Below, piece after piece: positions 25,600 to 36,912 of a DNA stretch of 64,000 nucleotides. Source of the stretch: Arcuatula senhousia (lineage: Eukaryota > Mollusca > Bivalvia > Mytilida > Mytilidae); contig OZ020308.1 in NCBI GenBank assembly GCA_963971305.1, forward strand, positions 39,461,275 to 39,525,274. Reading direction: 5' to 3'. The notes under the pieces are model-generated. The model was given only the letters and a program-made list of their open reading frames with translations, had not been told where the DNA came from and made no database searches. The number at the start of each line of letters is the position of its first letter. The stretch's first letter is position 1. Made by a program: the position numbers and the translations under genes.

Positions 25600-25825
25600 C
25601 CGGTCTCCCGATACAGAAAGTATGGACTACTGAGTGATACAATTGTCACCGAGCAGATGATTGTGACCTTTAACCACTTTCCTTTTGATTTTTTGATACA
25701 AATTTCACAAAGCAAATCTGTATCATAACATAAAAAAAACCAGTGATACATGTACATCACAATCAACTGCTCTGTGACTATTGTTTTGCTCCGTAGTCCG
25801 TACTTTCTGTATCAGAAGACCCAGT
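25600..25825. mobile_element. Fold-back MITE
   Basis: Two arms of about 65 bp are inverted copies. Left is GATACAGAAAGTATGGACTA; right, complemented, is GATACAGAAAGTACGGACTA, continuing to GAGCAG-TGATTGTG. They enclose a loop of about 85 bp. No open frame is seen; the target duplication is not clear. Confidence 0.65.
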
Positions 25826-26212
25826 GTATTATATATGCCATACAACATGTACATGTATGTTATTTCAAGTGTAAGTTGTAAACCTAATCACTTCATAAAG
25901 TAATGACGACTGAATTTTTTAAACGAAAATATATTAAAAGTTTTTATACATACGTTTTTGTGAGTATGTATTAATAGAGGTAGTTTTTGTTCTCTTTGTT
26001 TCTGTAGTGGAGGTGCTTTGAGGACAAGCTTTGGCGTCTTTTATTTGGGTTACGGCTGCCCAAACTCTAGCACTGTGTCCTGGTTTGACACATATGGACC
26101 TGACATCGGCTTCTGACATCAGGTGTATGCATTCCATATCATCCCAACCATCTCGAGCAAAATCATCGGCATAAAGATGGCTGAATGTGTCGCCGGGCCC
26201 AATTTTGGACAT

Positions 26213-26806
26213 CTTCCATTTTTTTAAAAACGAAAGTAGCAAAGGGTTTTTTAAAAGATGGAAAACATTTCCGATCATTAAAAAATGTGATTTATTTATT
26301 TTTTTTTAAGTAAAACTTTCAACTATTTTCGTTTTCATATTTCAGAATTTAAAACAACATTATGTAAATATAGAGAGAATATAGAAATTAACATTTTGAA
26401 TCATTTTATTACATTCATAAATAAATTTGTGCTTTCCTGTTTTTAGCAGCATTCAGATTCAGGTTCCTGGTAGATTCGCCCCAAAACTTTTTCGCACCCG
26501 CATGGCTTCGTTCCTATATTTTAATGTGTTTTATGTATACAATTGTTTTAAAATCGGAATAAATTTTATATCATAAACACATTTTTATGATGATTCAATA
26601 ATATAGAAGAATCAGACTTTTTTTAAATTCACGTTTGAGTTCATAAGAAAAATGCATGTTTATATGCACTCGGGGACGAACACATTAATAGGGCGAAACC
26701 ACCCAAAACTTTCAAAGTGAAAGTACATGTAGAAAGAAAAAGAATGGTAACAAAAGTACCAAAAATGATGACTTATTATTAACTAAATGCACCCCTGGTC
26801 CTATCT
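26213..26806. promoter_or_regulatory. Divergent promoter region of the giant element
   Basis: This AT-rich 594-bp gap separates the divergent start codons of the two giant-element genes. No clear core promoter motif was identified, so its regulatory role is inferred from position only. Confidence 0.35.
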
Positions 26807-28052
26807 ATGAATATGGCAGATGTTATAAATCAAAATCAGGATGATCAGACTGATAACAAATTTAAAAAACAAGTCACCGTACAAATACAATGCTCTGCTC
26901 CAACAAGAAAAGAAAGAAGGTCACTCCAGTTTAAAAATGAATATGTTTCCACATCTCTTCAAGTTGTAAACGATCCCAATCTACTTTTACTGAAACTAAA
27001 ATCTTTACTTGCCATCAGTAGAAAACAAAAGAACAGGTTATATACCATTCAAAAACTTAGTGGCTTGATCAGAATTTTAAATCAGTTACTTCTGCCTGTA
27101 GACGGTACTGAAGATGTTGAAAGTTCAAAACCAAAAGGGTTTCTGCATTTTCAGGAAGCGTATGAAATGTATTCAGGATATCAAAAAAACAATACTGATG
27201 TAAATGAATTTCGAGACATACTGCTACATCCAGTTCATGGATTGTGTGTTCACATCATTAAAGTTCCAGAATATAGTACGGTATTAGTATTAAAATCAGA
27301 AAACTGTGATTTGCCAGAATTTTTCAAAATGATTTTCGAAAATATGCACCAAAATCATGAAAATGTTGAATTTTCGTCCAATTGTCTTAATGCTGAATTA
27401 GTACAAGGAATATTTAAAACTATGACTTCAGAATGGGACCGAAATTGCTTGAAATTTTTGTTGTCACTTATTTTAAAGAAAGCCATCATGAAAAATCTGG
27501 GTATTGATGTGGATCATACTGTGAATGCAGAAATGACAGAAAGAATGCAAAATATTATTGAAGAAGTTCACAATGCAGATTTGGCTGCAGAAGACCTTGT
27601 AAATTTACACCTTAAAAGCAAAGAAAGCAAATTAATTACAAATATTGATGCAATTAATCATACTATCAAAAGGAAACCTATCTGAGGCTAGAACTGAAGA
27701 TCTATCTAATAAGATTGAATTAATGGAAAATACTTTAAAAAATGTAAGAACTTTAATGAACCCAGAAGAACCATACGAAAAACAAAAACGTAATCAACTA
27801 TTGAAACGAAAAGCATCCAGTTTGCTAGAAGAGAACAGAATCAAACGAAGGAAACTGAGTAACCAAGGTCCAAAGAAAAAGCTTGACTCAGATGATGAAG
27901 AATTTATTGCCAAAAGTATCGAAGACAAATCAACCTATCATGGAAGAAGACATGGAACATGTATGTATACTAATACCAGAGTGAAAAAATCAGATTTACT
28001 GAACATTGCAAAATACAAATGACAACAAAGTTCCAGACAATAATTTTTGCTA

Positions 28053-28094
28053 CGCCTGACGCGCGTTTCGTCTATTCAAGACTCATCAGAGGCG
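28053..28094 (-). ncRNA. Hammerhead ribozyme (retrozyme unit 1, array A)
   Basis: On the minus strand the motif reads CGCCT-CTGATGA-GTCT-loop-AGAC-GAAA-CGCGCGTC-AGGCG. Stem I pairs CGCCT with AGGCG, stem II pairs GTCT with AGAC, and stem III is very short. The self-cleavage position would be after GUC. The core CUGAUGA and GAAA are intact. Confidence 0.88.
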
Positions 28095-28410
28095 CTCTAC
28101 CAAAAATATTGAAAATGCCAAACACTGTATGAATATGAAGAGCATAGAACAGTATAACCAAAAATACCAAACTGGGGAACCAAATTATTACTAAGATATT
28201 CAACCTATGTCTGGGGTAGGAAGAACCTTAGGATTTAGACAATTTAGAAATTTAGACGGATAATTTAAAGCTTTGATGCATTCTCCAACTCAAAAGTGTT
28301 GGTGCCGGAGCGGGCTAACCTCGGGGAATTTAAACTCCACCAGCAGTGGTAACCTTCACGTGTGTTCGAAATACAAATGACAACAAAGTTCCAGACAATA
28401 ATTTTTGCTA

Positions 28411-28452
28411 CGCCTGACGCGCGTTTCGTCTATTCAAGACTCATCAGAGGCG
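28411..28452 (-). ncRNA. Hammerhead ribozyme (retrozyme unit 2, array A)
   Basis: Same intact motif as at 28,053, exactly 358 bp downstream. The third, partial unit (28,728-28,804) lacks the stem I 5' strand and cannot form the full fold. Confidence 0.88.
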
Positions 28453-31400
28453 CTCTACCAAAAATATTGAAAATGCCAAACACTGTATGAATATGAAGAG
28501 CATAGAACAGTATAACCAAAAATACCAAACTGGGGAATTAAATTATTACTAAGATATTCAACCTATGTCTGGGGTAGGAAGAACCTTAGGATTTAGACAA
28601 TTTAGAAATTTAGACGGATAATTTAAAGCTTTGATGCATTCTCCAACTCAAAAGTGTTGGTGCCGGAGCGGGCTAACCTCGGGGAATTTAAACTCCACCA
28701 GCAGTGCTAACCTTCACGTGTGTTCGAAATACAAATGACAACAAAGTTCCAGACAATAATTTTTGCTACGCCTGACGCGCGTTTCGTCTATTCAAGACTC
28801 ATCAAACTATAGACTATTTCAGAAAGGCAAATCTTTGATAAAATCTGCTACCACAGCCTATAACCTTGGAAAGCCTAAAAACATTCGATCAATTCAAGCT
28901 CAAAGGCACACTGGAAAAGGGCTTTTTTGTTGCAAAAAACCGCCTAAAGCTGAGGATCAAAATAATGAGAATACCCATTATCAATGTGCTCATGTTAATA
29001 ACATCAAACGTAGATTTTATTCGGCAGAAACAGGTGATGATAGCAAATACTGTCTTATTCAAAGTATGGATGACAAGGCTTATGTACGCCCAGGTACATC
29101 AGAAGGATTTGAGAAATGTAGAACTGGAAAAATTCTAACTCTCACTGATCAAACAAAGGCTAGAAAGTTACCGAAATATGACTGGCCAGAGAAACTAGTA
29201 TATGTTACCCCAGCATCACATAGAATATTTACTAAAGCAGCAGAAACTTTAAATGGAGAAGAAAAACTAGTTACTGATGAAGACCACCATTTTGTATTTA
29301 CTCGGCCAAAAGCTTATGTTGGTTCATCAGGAACAGTATGGGCAAGTGAAACTGTAAAACTTAGCCAAATAAAACCAGAAGTTTTTGAAACAAAAGATGA
29401 TACCGATTCACAATATTCCTCTACATTCAAGGAGCTAGTTGCTGTAATTCATGATAATACATGGCTATATTTAGACATGACAATGGAAGCTGATTTCACC
29501 AGAATAGCATCTTCAATTCCTTGCAGATACCGTTCTTATGAGACAAAGCGCATAGAAAGATTAATAGAAACAATAATAAACTCTGGTAGATTTATCGAAG
29601 AAAAGCCTATTAAAGAAAAAGAGAAAACAATATTTGCTAGGGACTTGATACCTATTCTTTCAAAATTAAAGTGTATTGCAGAAAGATTGAAAAAGAACCT
29701 ACTAAATGCAACAGATAAGGAAATAGTCTTAGAGGACTTTCCATTAATACAAGGACAGTGCAAAGAAATGCCAATAGCCATTTTGAATGCCAGCATAGTC
29801 AAAAGAAAACCCAGGCATGCAGACTTTACAGATGCCGGACCAGGGGTGGGTGTATCAAATTTCGAAGTAAAGTTCAGGGATGCAGAAATAGCTCGCTTGC
29901 ATCAAAGTGACTATCGAATAAGGGTACACAGATCTAGAGGAGACAGTGGGCAAGGAGAAGCTGAAAGAACAAATTCTGCAATTGGTATGTTATTTTATAT
30001 ATTTTTAGCTCACCTGGCCAAGTGAGCTTGTGCCATGGCTAATCTACCCAGGTGCAAAGTTTTATGAAGATCTATTAAAGGATTTTGCAATATTTCTCAT
30101 TTTCTTTATTTGCTATTACATGAGACGTTTTTTTTCAAAGTTGAAAGATATAAATATATAAATATATATTGTTAAGTGAAATTATAAATTTTCATCTGGA
30201 AAAAATAGGTTCTCCTTGTACATTTTATTGTTATTTAAAATGTAGACATGGATGCATTTTATTATTCAACAATTTTATTTTAGGAGATGCATTGGTAGAT
30301 GGTGGCACAATAGAATGGGAGCATATATAAAAAAATTTGATGGCATGAGTCAAGAGGACATAGATAACATGACATTAGAGGTGGGTGTATTGGTAACTAG
30401 TAATACATTTTAATGCATGAATCAATATATATTTAGTTTTATTTTACTTTCAGTATATGTCAAGGTGTCCAGGTATCTGTCTGTTGTCTTCTTGTGCTAC
30501 TTTTTTCTAATTTTATACTAGTCTGCCCCAGGGTGTCGGGATTCTTCATTGCTCATTGAATTATGTAACCCTGAGGTAGCATTTATTAGGATTTTATTTA
30601 TTTCTTCTTTCCCATCCCTGTCTCTGAGTCTTAAACATATTCTTCATTTACTCTATCTAATTTTACTATATTCTGCACCCTGAAAACAATGTATATATAT
30701 GATCAACAAGATCTGAATTATTACACCCATCAACTTTGTTGCAGGGTACATAGTTTTTAAGGGTCCATCACATTTTACGTTTTCTTTTATTTCTTCGAAA
30801 CTACAAATGTACTAATCACAACTTCATGAAAATGTGTACACCCAAAATGCAAAAATTAAACATCAATTGATTAAAAGTATTGATTTGAATATTATTTTAT
30901 TATATCAATTTATAGCGATGCAATAATTGAACATCAATTGATTAAAAGTATTGATTGGAGTATTATTTTATGATATCAATTTATAGGATCTTGATAGTTA
31001 TGAAGGAGACAGAATGGAAAAGAATGCATGGTTAGTTACCAAGGAGATATGTAACCGGATTCAGGATGCACCTGTGTTAAGTCAGTATATCCAGTCCTTT
31101 GTGTCGGATAAACTTACAGATCTGTTTTTCTTTAATCACAAAGAACTTCAGGAATACCACCAATCCAGTAAGGAAAAGAGGGGATCTATTCCTGGGTCTG
31201 CATACTTTGACAAAATTATGAAATTCATAGAGAAACACTACATTCAAGGTACTATTGATAAAAAAGTATATCAATACTCCACAAAGTGCACTTCATAATT
31301 TTCGTTCATGATTTGGTCTCTGTCCCGTCACCCGTTCCCAATTTTCGTCTTTGCCATTACAATAAAAATTTCTTTATTGTTACGGTTTTGCCGTAATTGT

Positions 31401-32607
31401 ATCCTGTGCCTTAAAACTAAGATTGTATGCTCCTCATTAAATTAAATGTTCTACAAATACAAGAAACTACATATCAGTTGATATTTTTTTTTAGAATGCA
31501 AGAACTACATTTTATAATGTTTTAAGTAATATTAATTGTTAAAAATGAGAAATGTTTAAACATCTGCAAGGATCTGCAAGCAATAAAAAGTGGATTCTTT
31601 TATCACATACATCATGTGTACATGTACTATATTTCAGGAGAATTATTTTTTGAATACCTCAAGCATAGCTGCTCTGAAAATGGCGAGGAAGCTCAGCTAT
31701 GTGACTACTGCTTGCAAACAGATTGGATTGGACCACACATGAGCCGTATACCCCAACCTGTTCCAGACTCTAATCGGCCAGGTTTGTACACATGTATTTG
31801 CAACCATGTTAATATATATATATTTAAATGACATTTGGGTGGATTAAGATTTTTTTTTACTCATTTAATTGTATTTGTAGTTTTTATCTTTGACCCTTAC
31901 AGGCAGTGGTTGTTTTGATGCAATTAAAATACATGTATAGTTGAAGGCCATTGACATGTCCAAAATCTTAGTCATTGATTATATTATACAGTCTTTTTCT
32001 CATTTTAACATTTAGTTGTATGCTTATTACATAAGTAGATGTCTCCTTCATTTCATTTGAGAAATTTTTACTAATTCAAAGATTACTTTGATATTGATTT
32101 GGTTGCCTCTTGTTGAATTTGCTTATTCATATCCCTTCTTTTTTAGGTCATTATCAAGATGTATGGAAAACATCAGTTCGTCAAGACGATGGAGCACCTA
32201 GGGAACCAGATGACTGGCAACCAAGAGCAAATATCATTAAAAGGTTTAAAGATGGACTGATGGATAGTGCAGAGGATATTAGTAGATTTGCAGAGGAGTT
32301 TTGTGTCAATAAAAAGCATGTACAGACATATGTAACACATTTGATCAATTTGAAAAACACACAAAATATTAGGGCAAATGACAGAAAATTGAAACATGTG
32401 AAAAAAAGAGAAAAAATATGAAGACTATGATTGGGAAAAGCTTGTTAAGCAGTCTTCTTGTGCATGAATTAGACAAGTACTTGGATCATAAACAGTTACC
32501 AAAATCAGGAAAGAAAAGCAATAAAGTCAGTTTAATAACAAGAGACGTTTTAAGGAACATAGACTGTAGTGATGTAGAGGTAGCAGAAGATGTGGAGAGG
32601 TAGCAGA

Positions 32608-32700
32608 AGATAGTGATGAAGAGATAGGAGGAGAGGATAGTGATGAGGAGATAGGAGGAGAGGATAGTGATGAGGAGATAGGAGGAGAGGATAGTGATGA
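32608..32700 (+). repeat. 27-bp coding minisatellite (acidic nonapeptide)
   Basis: Three near-perfect copies of a 27-bp unit encode DSDEEIGGE in the acidic tail of the large DDE-like gene. Such an in-frame repeat probably arose by replication slippage. Confidence 0.8.
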
Positions 32701-32918
32701 AGATGAGAAAAGTGAGTGTGAGAGTGAAGGTTATGAGGAAGAAAACTTTGTATTGGCTGAAATTGGTGTTGATGAATCGGATGATGAAAATATTGTTCAC
32801 TTTACAACTAGAAGTGGAAGACGTGCAACAAGATTAAAATTACTTTAATTTTGATTCAATTCCAGCAAATTTCATATATGTCCTGTTGATTTGTTTACCA
32901 AATGTACCTTTATAGGCC

Positions 32919-32924
32919 AATAAA
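32919..32924 (+). promoter_or_regulatory. Probable polyadenylation signal
   Basis: AATAAA lies 70 bases after the stop codon of the large DDE-like gene. Confidence 0.45.
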
Positions 32925-33237
32925 AATCATATGTTTTGGTTCTCAGATATTCCATAGCCCAATTTAAAAAAGAGTTTATAACTATCTTATGAAAAAATTG
33001 CACTTTGACATACTGAACTTGTTAAAATAAAATCGCAATTTTGTATGCTAAAAACTTTACTTACAGTGTATACTACATACATGTACATTGATTTAATTAA
33101 ATTTATACTACTAAGGAAACTTTAAATTTAAAGACTTAAAATTAGTTTTAAAGAAAAAGTCTTTTATAATATCATAGTAAAGAACTTGAATATTCAATCA
33201 TATTCTTCATGAAATTTCCTTTTGGTGTCTTCATCCT

Positions 33238-34080
33238 TTAGATCCTAGTTTGTTTGAAATAAGCAGAGGCACCAAAGGGGCATTCGAGTGTCAAAAGTCC
33301 GAAAAGGCAACGACAAAACCGGTAAACATGAACAAGAACAGCACAAGGAAACACAAAACATAAAAACAACCGAACAGAAATCAACAACGCGAACTCAAGT
33401 CGTAACAAGAGTGAACTCGGGTGCTCCGGAAGAGTAAGCGGTTCCTGTCTGCTATAGCACACCCGCCGCGCTGCCAATTTCCAATTCAGTGTGTCAAATC
33501 CGGTAAAGGAAGACAAAACAAAACCCTATGACAAACCAACATCTGCACTCATCTGAGAGATAGAAATCCCATATTTATCTATGAGTACATGGTGTCTACC
33601 GTAAAATTTCTTGAGTGAAGACAGCAACCGAGGAGCAGCATAACCCTGTGTTAGCAATTTCTGTGTCAAACGTGACGCTCTGCCAAGGAAATCGATGTAA
33701 TTCCCACAAGCTCTGGAGTAACGAATCAATTGTGATACGTAAACTCCATAAGCTGGAGCGGACGGAATGTTGCTACACACGAAGGGAAAGTTGACGATTG
33801 GGAAGTTGAAGTCATCAAGTTTGTCATAGAGTTTTGTTGATAGTTTTCCTTGAGAGTCTATTTCGAGATGTAGATCTAAATATGAAGCAGACTTCCTAGA
33901 ATCCGTTGTGTCCTTTATCTCAAGTTCCGGGGGATATATGAGATGGAGAAAGTCACCAAATCGAGAATTGTTCAGTGAAAGGACATCATCAATATAACGG
34001 AACGTGAGGTTAAAAGAGAGAGCTAGTCTACGATCTTTTTTGTCTAGAAGAGATTGTAAGAAGTCTTCCTTTAATATTGT
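33238..34080 (-). mobile_element. Penelope-like element, 5'-truncated, with RT palm
   Basis: An open frame on the minus strand runs from about 34,080 (EDFLQSLLDKKDRRLAL) to 33,526. It contains the RT catalytic motif FRYIDDVLSL, then SYLDLHLEID, LYDKLDDFNFPIVNFP and KFYGRHH. It is followed by about 290 bp of untranslated tail to 33,238. The fingers domain, the GIPMGTNCAP motif and any GIY-YIG endonuclease are absent here. The same protein and tail recur at 53.3-55.6 kb, and the tail alone at six other places. The family assignment to Penelope-like elements is from memory of similar invertebrate proteins. Confidence 0.7.
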
Positions 34081-34919
34081 TAACACTAATTCTAAAGAAT
34101 ATCCCTTACCACATATGAGCAATCCCTGGCTTGGGATAAAAACCCCTACCTACTTTGCCCTGTTTAAAAAGTGTAATGTCTGAGAACCATTTTTGTATGA
34201 CCTATAAATAGTTTGATTCGCTAATGTTTCAATTTTTATCCTTGAAAATTTACTCCAAACTATATATCAGTGATGCATGTTATAAATGCATTTTTTTATA
34301 CAATATATTGATATCAAGTTGTATATTCTTTTGTGATAAATGTACTCCAATTCTGTTTTAAAAATCTCAATTTGTTAACTATTTTATGAAAATTAACTCC
34401 AAATTATATATCATTGATGCATGTTAGAAATGCATTTATTTTTATACAATATAAAGTTGTATATTCTCTTATGATACATGTACCGTACTCCAATTTTGTT
34501 TTAGAATTTGAAAGTTAATCAGAAGTTAAAGCATCATTATTTTATTTGTCTTCATGCTATGTATGCTTGTAAAAAAAATTAATTGAACAAAGATTAATAC
34601 CTATAAAGGTCATGAAGATGTATACTGGAAAGTAATAAAGGTCAATATATTTATCATATTTACAGTTTATGTTCATATCTCTATCAAACAGACAAAAGTT
34701 TCAATTCAAATAGCCTCCACCAATGCACCTAAAAAAGCCAGCTTCACCATAGTGGTATGACATGGGGATAAATTTAGTATTCTGTATGTATACATTTCAA
34801 GGCATACTAGAGGGGGGGTCAGATTTTTTTATGTCACTTCTAAGAGGGGGGTCAGTGATTTTAACAAATATAAAAATGGGGGGTCAGTAATATTTTATCA
34901 TTTATAAATTACAATTTGC
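34081..34919. other. No gene seen; G-run repeat
   Basis: AT-rich and non-coding. It includes two similar blocks with tccaaaytatatatca and tgtatattctt motifs at about 34,250 and 34,390. A G-rich segment with gggggtca motifs from 34,808 belongs to the right subterminal block. Confidence 0.5.
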
Positions 34920-35099
34920 CGCCCCCCCTGGAGATAAATAATGATCGGTCCCTATGATTAATTAGAAAACGAACAATTTTATAAATGTGCCCTTTCCCAT
35001 AACAGTCTTTGGGAGTGGCATTTAATCCCTTCGTTTTCTACAACTCATAAAATTCCAATTAAACATCAACTTAACCAAGGTAAGTCTCGTTTAATTTTT
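34920..35099 (-). repeat. Subterminal inverted block of the giant element, right
   Basis: Inverted match of 21,655-21,850. It abuts the left end of the DIRS element, which landed inside this arm. Confidence 0.65.
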
Positions 35100-35139
35100 T
35101 AATTTTATTTCGTTGTAACACTTCCGGGATCAAATGAGA
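35100..35139. repeat. DIRS inverted terminal repeat, left
   Basis: Inverted match to 40,042-40,081 over about 40 bp. It sits next to the recombinase end of the element. Confidence 0.85.
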
Positions 35140-35194
35140 CTTGAAAGCAAGTCATAATGATAAAACTATGTTGCTAAGTACTACTTACCTAGAA

Positions 35195-36856
35195 TTAAGA
35201 CAACACCTTGTTCTGGAAGCTGTCTTCAACACCATCAATCTTTTTGTCATAGAATTTCCTGAATGTACCAACATTAGACCATCCAGCTTGTTTGATTATT
35301 TGTGACACAGGGACCGAGTTATATCTTGCTTTGGAAACAGATGCAGAACGAACACTGTGAGCTTTAAATTGTTTAGTGTCTATTTTGGATTTTTCCATTA
35401 CAGTTCTAATCCATCTTGATATTGTATCACGAGAAACTGGTTGATGAGGTTTAACATAACTAAGCAACAATTGTTTATTATTCCCTCGAAAAAATTTAGT
35501 ACGCAAAATGTATTCCTTATACACAGTTAAAACACAAAGTCTCCTATCTGGAGGAAAAGCTTTAATATAAACATGTGGCTCCTTATAGCCCGGGCGGCTT
35601 TGTTTTAAAAGCCCATTAAAAACAAAAACAATTTTATCCCTCATTTTATGTACAAAATCAATGTTCATCAAATGAATTGATTGAGCTCTTGCTGCATTAG
35701 TCAAAGCAATCAACATGGTTAATTTCAAAGTCAAGTCTTTAAGTGAAATAAACTTTACTGGTGACAAAGAACACAAAAAAATTAACACTTTATTGACATC
35801 CCATTTGGATTCATATCTAGGCTTTGGCGGGCGCAAATTAAAAGTTCCTCTCATATATCTTATAACTAAAGGATGTTGTCCTGCTAATGTGCCATCAATA
35901 ACGATACCTAGGGATGACAAAGCTCCTCTAGCTGAGTTTATACTACTATATGAAAGACCTTTTTCAAATAAACTTGTAAGAAACTCTAATACATTTCTGA
36001 CAGAAACTTGAAATTTATCAATTTTCCGTTGGCAACAGTACTTAAACCACTTTTTAATAAAGACCTGATACTGTTTTCGTGTACCTGGTTTCCAGTGAGT
36101 GAGTGGGTGTTTTACGCCCGTGCAACGCTATAAAGGTTATTTACAGGCGATGAACATGAAAAGGATGATGAAATGAACATGAAATGATGATGATAAATGA
36201 AAAATGGGGATGGGGTGGGACAAAAAGGACCGGTAAATTTTGAAGAACCACAGGAAAAGGGGAGATGTGGGTAGGGGCGGAAAATTTAGCCTATGTGGTG
36301 CACTACTTGGCGGTCCACAAAGGGGTCTTTTACGTGCATGAAGCGTGGCACTCTTCACACACGTTGGCCCACTATGGTCGGCGTCAGGGTTTCCGTATTA
36401 TAGACCTGACAACCCCCGCGGACGAGGGCTACCCTATTCAGCCACCTAGGGTACACACTTTGTCGCTCTGTGGGCTGAGCACTGACCCGACGTCAGAATC
36501 CCAAGACCCTTAGTCGCCTCTTACGACAAGCTAGGCTCTGCTGCGGGCCTTTTCGCCACCCGGGCCCCGCACGGGACACCTGGTTTCCAAGATGACATGA
36601 GTATTGTTGTAGTTTGCTCAGAAAGGCCTTGCTCTCGGAATCTATTCCTGACACTTGACATGCTATCAGTTTCATTTTCTTGTGTAATGGGTGAACAGAT
36701 TGTTCGTGAGGAAGCGAAAGAAGGTTCTTGGTTCTGGGCAATACTATTGGAACGTCTGTTAAAACCTGCATCAATCTTGGAAACCAAGTTTGCGTTATCC
36801 ACAATGGCGCTACAATTATCCCCCTTGCTCTGTCTTCTTTCACTTTGACTATGCAC
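35195..36856 (-). pseudogene. DIRS tyrosine recombinase, split by a SINE
   Basis: The frame starts near 36,856, runs to 36,590, is interrupted by a SINE at 36,096-36,577, and continues to the stop at 35,195. Reading is otherwise open through both halves. The C-terminal half shows the tyrosine-recombinase catalytic set: Arg in TNAARAQSIHL, the HSVR box (HxxR), GWSN in place of the second His, and Tyr in FRKFYDKK. The N-terminal half has the usual SAM-like core-binding start (SSWKPG ... TRKQYQVFIKKW across the insertion). It would integrate circular cDNA of the element. Confidence 0.88.
36096..36577 (-). mobile_element. Full-length tailed SINE, copy H, inside the DIRS recombinase
   Basis: Complete copy. 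Exact 12-bp target duplication acctggtttcca at 36,084-36,095 and 36,578-36,589. The recombinase frame is recovered if the SINE and one duplication are taken away, so this is a recent hit on an otherwise open gene. Confidence 0.93.
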
Positions 36857-36912
36857 TGGCTCAATAAACTGAAAGGGGGAAATAAATAAACAAAATCAAA
36901 TCTTGACCAATC

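Larger units (their letters stand above)
23281..26212 (-). pseudogene. SAM-like / coiled-coil gene of the giant element (broken)
   Basis: The start is probably ATG at 26,212 (MSKIGPGDTF). The first exon, 25,954-26,212, encodes a SAM-like helical module (DDMECIHLMSEADVRSICVK, then PGHSARVWAAV). Its GT donor joins an AG acceptor at 24,281, and the split codon C|GC agrees in phase. Exon 2 gives RLPFFDGHQSVIPDEKPW. It is interrupted by a 45-bp SINE tail at 24,174-24,218 and then becomes Lys/Glu-rich with a strong coiled coil (KCKTAVEELRSKETEISEEL; ETMVLKLNEGIKQIEKTEER). It ends at TAG 23,281 after SSESEASKLQED. Frameshifts occur near 23,820 and 23,590. It may be the accessory or DNA-binding partner of the neighbouring DDE-like gene, with which it shares a 594-bp divergent promoter region. 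Confidence 0.62.
28012..28804 (-). repeat. Retrozyme array A: two 358-bp units plus 77 bp
   Basis: Unit starts are at 28,012, 28,370 and 28,728, giving a period of 358 bp. On the minus strand each full unit ends with GTTGTCATTTGTATT and contains a hammerhead ribozyme. The array splits the large DDE-like gene, and the coding frame resumes at 28,805 (NYRLFQKG). Tandem 358-bp units with hammerhead motifs match the retrozymes described in metazoans, including mussels. Confidence 0.88.
26807..32848 (+). pseudogene. Large multi-exon DDE-like / SAP-like gene of the giant element (broken)
   Basis: Exons are 26,807-29,984 (interrupted by the array at 28,012-28,804), 30,284-30,380, 30,987-31,248, 31,638-31,781 and 32,147-32,848, all with GT-AG borders. 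The N-terminal 290 residues are unknown and helical. Near 29,820-29,980 the protein reads FTDAGPGVGVSN, HRSRGDSGQ and EAERTNS, which has the spacing of the second Asp and final Glu of an integrase core. Next come a conserved DYCLQTDWIGPHM block, a SAP-like helix pair (ELDKYLDHKQLPKSGKK), three 9-residue acidic repeats and a basic end, RSGRRATRLKLL. Frameshifts lie near 27,665, 30,330, 32,415 and 32,470. I interpret it as the transposase-like gene of the giant element; the first catalytic Asp is not assigned. A poly(A) hexamer follows at 32,919. Confidence 0.65.

Noticed and set aside
26807..27685. An intact 292-residue host gene
   Set aside because: The frame continues, after a one-base slip and a retrozyme insertion, into the DDE-like gene. 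It is its N-terminal part.
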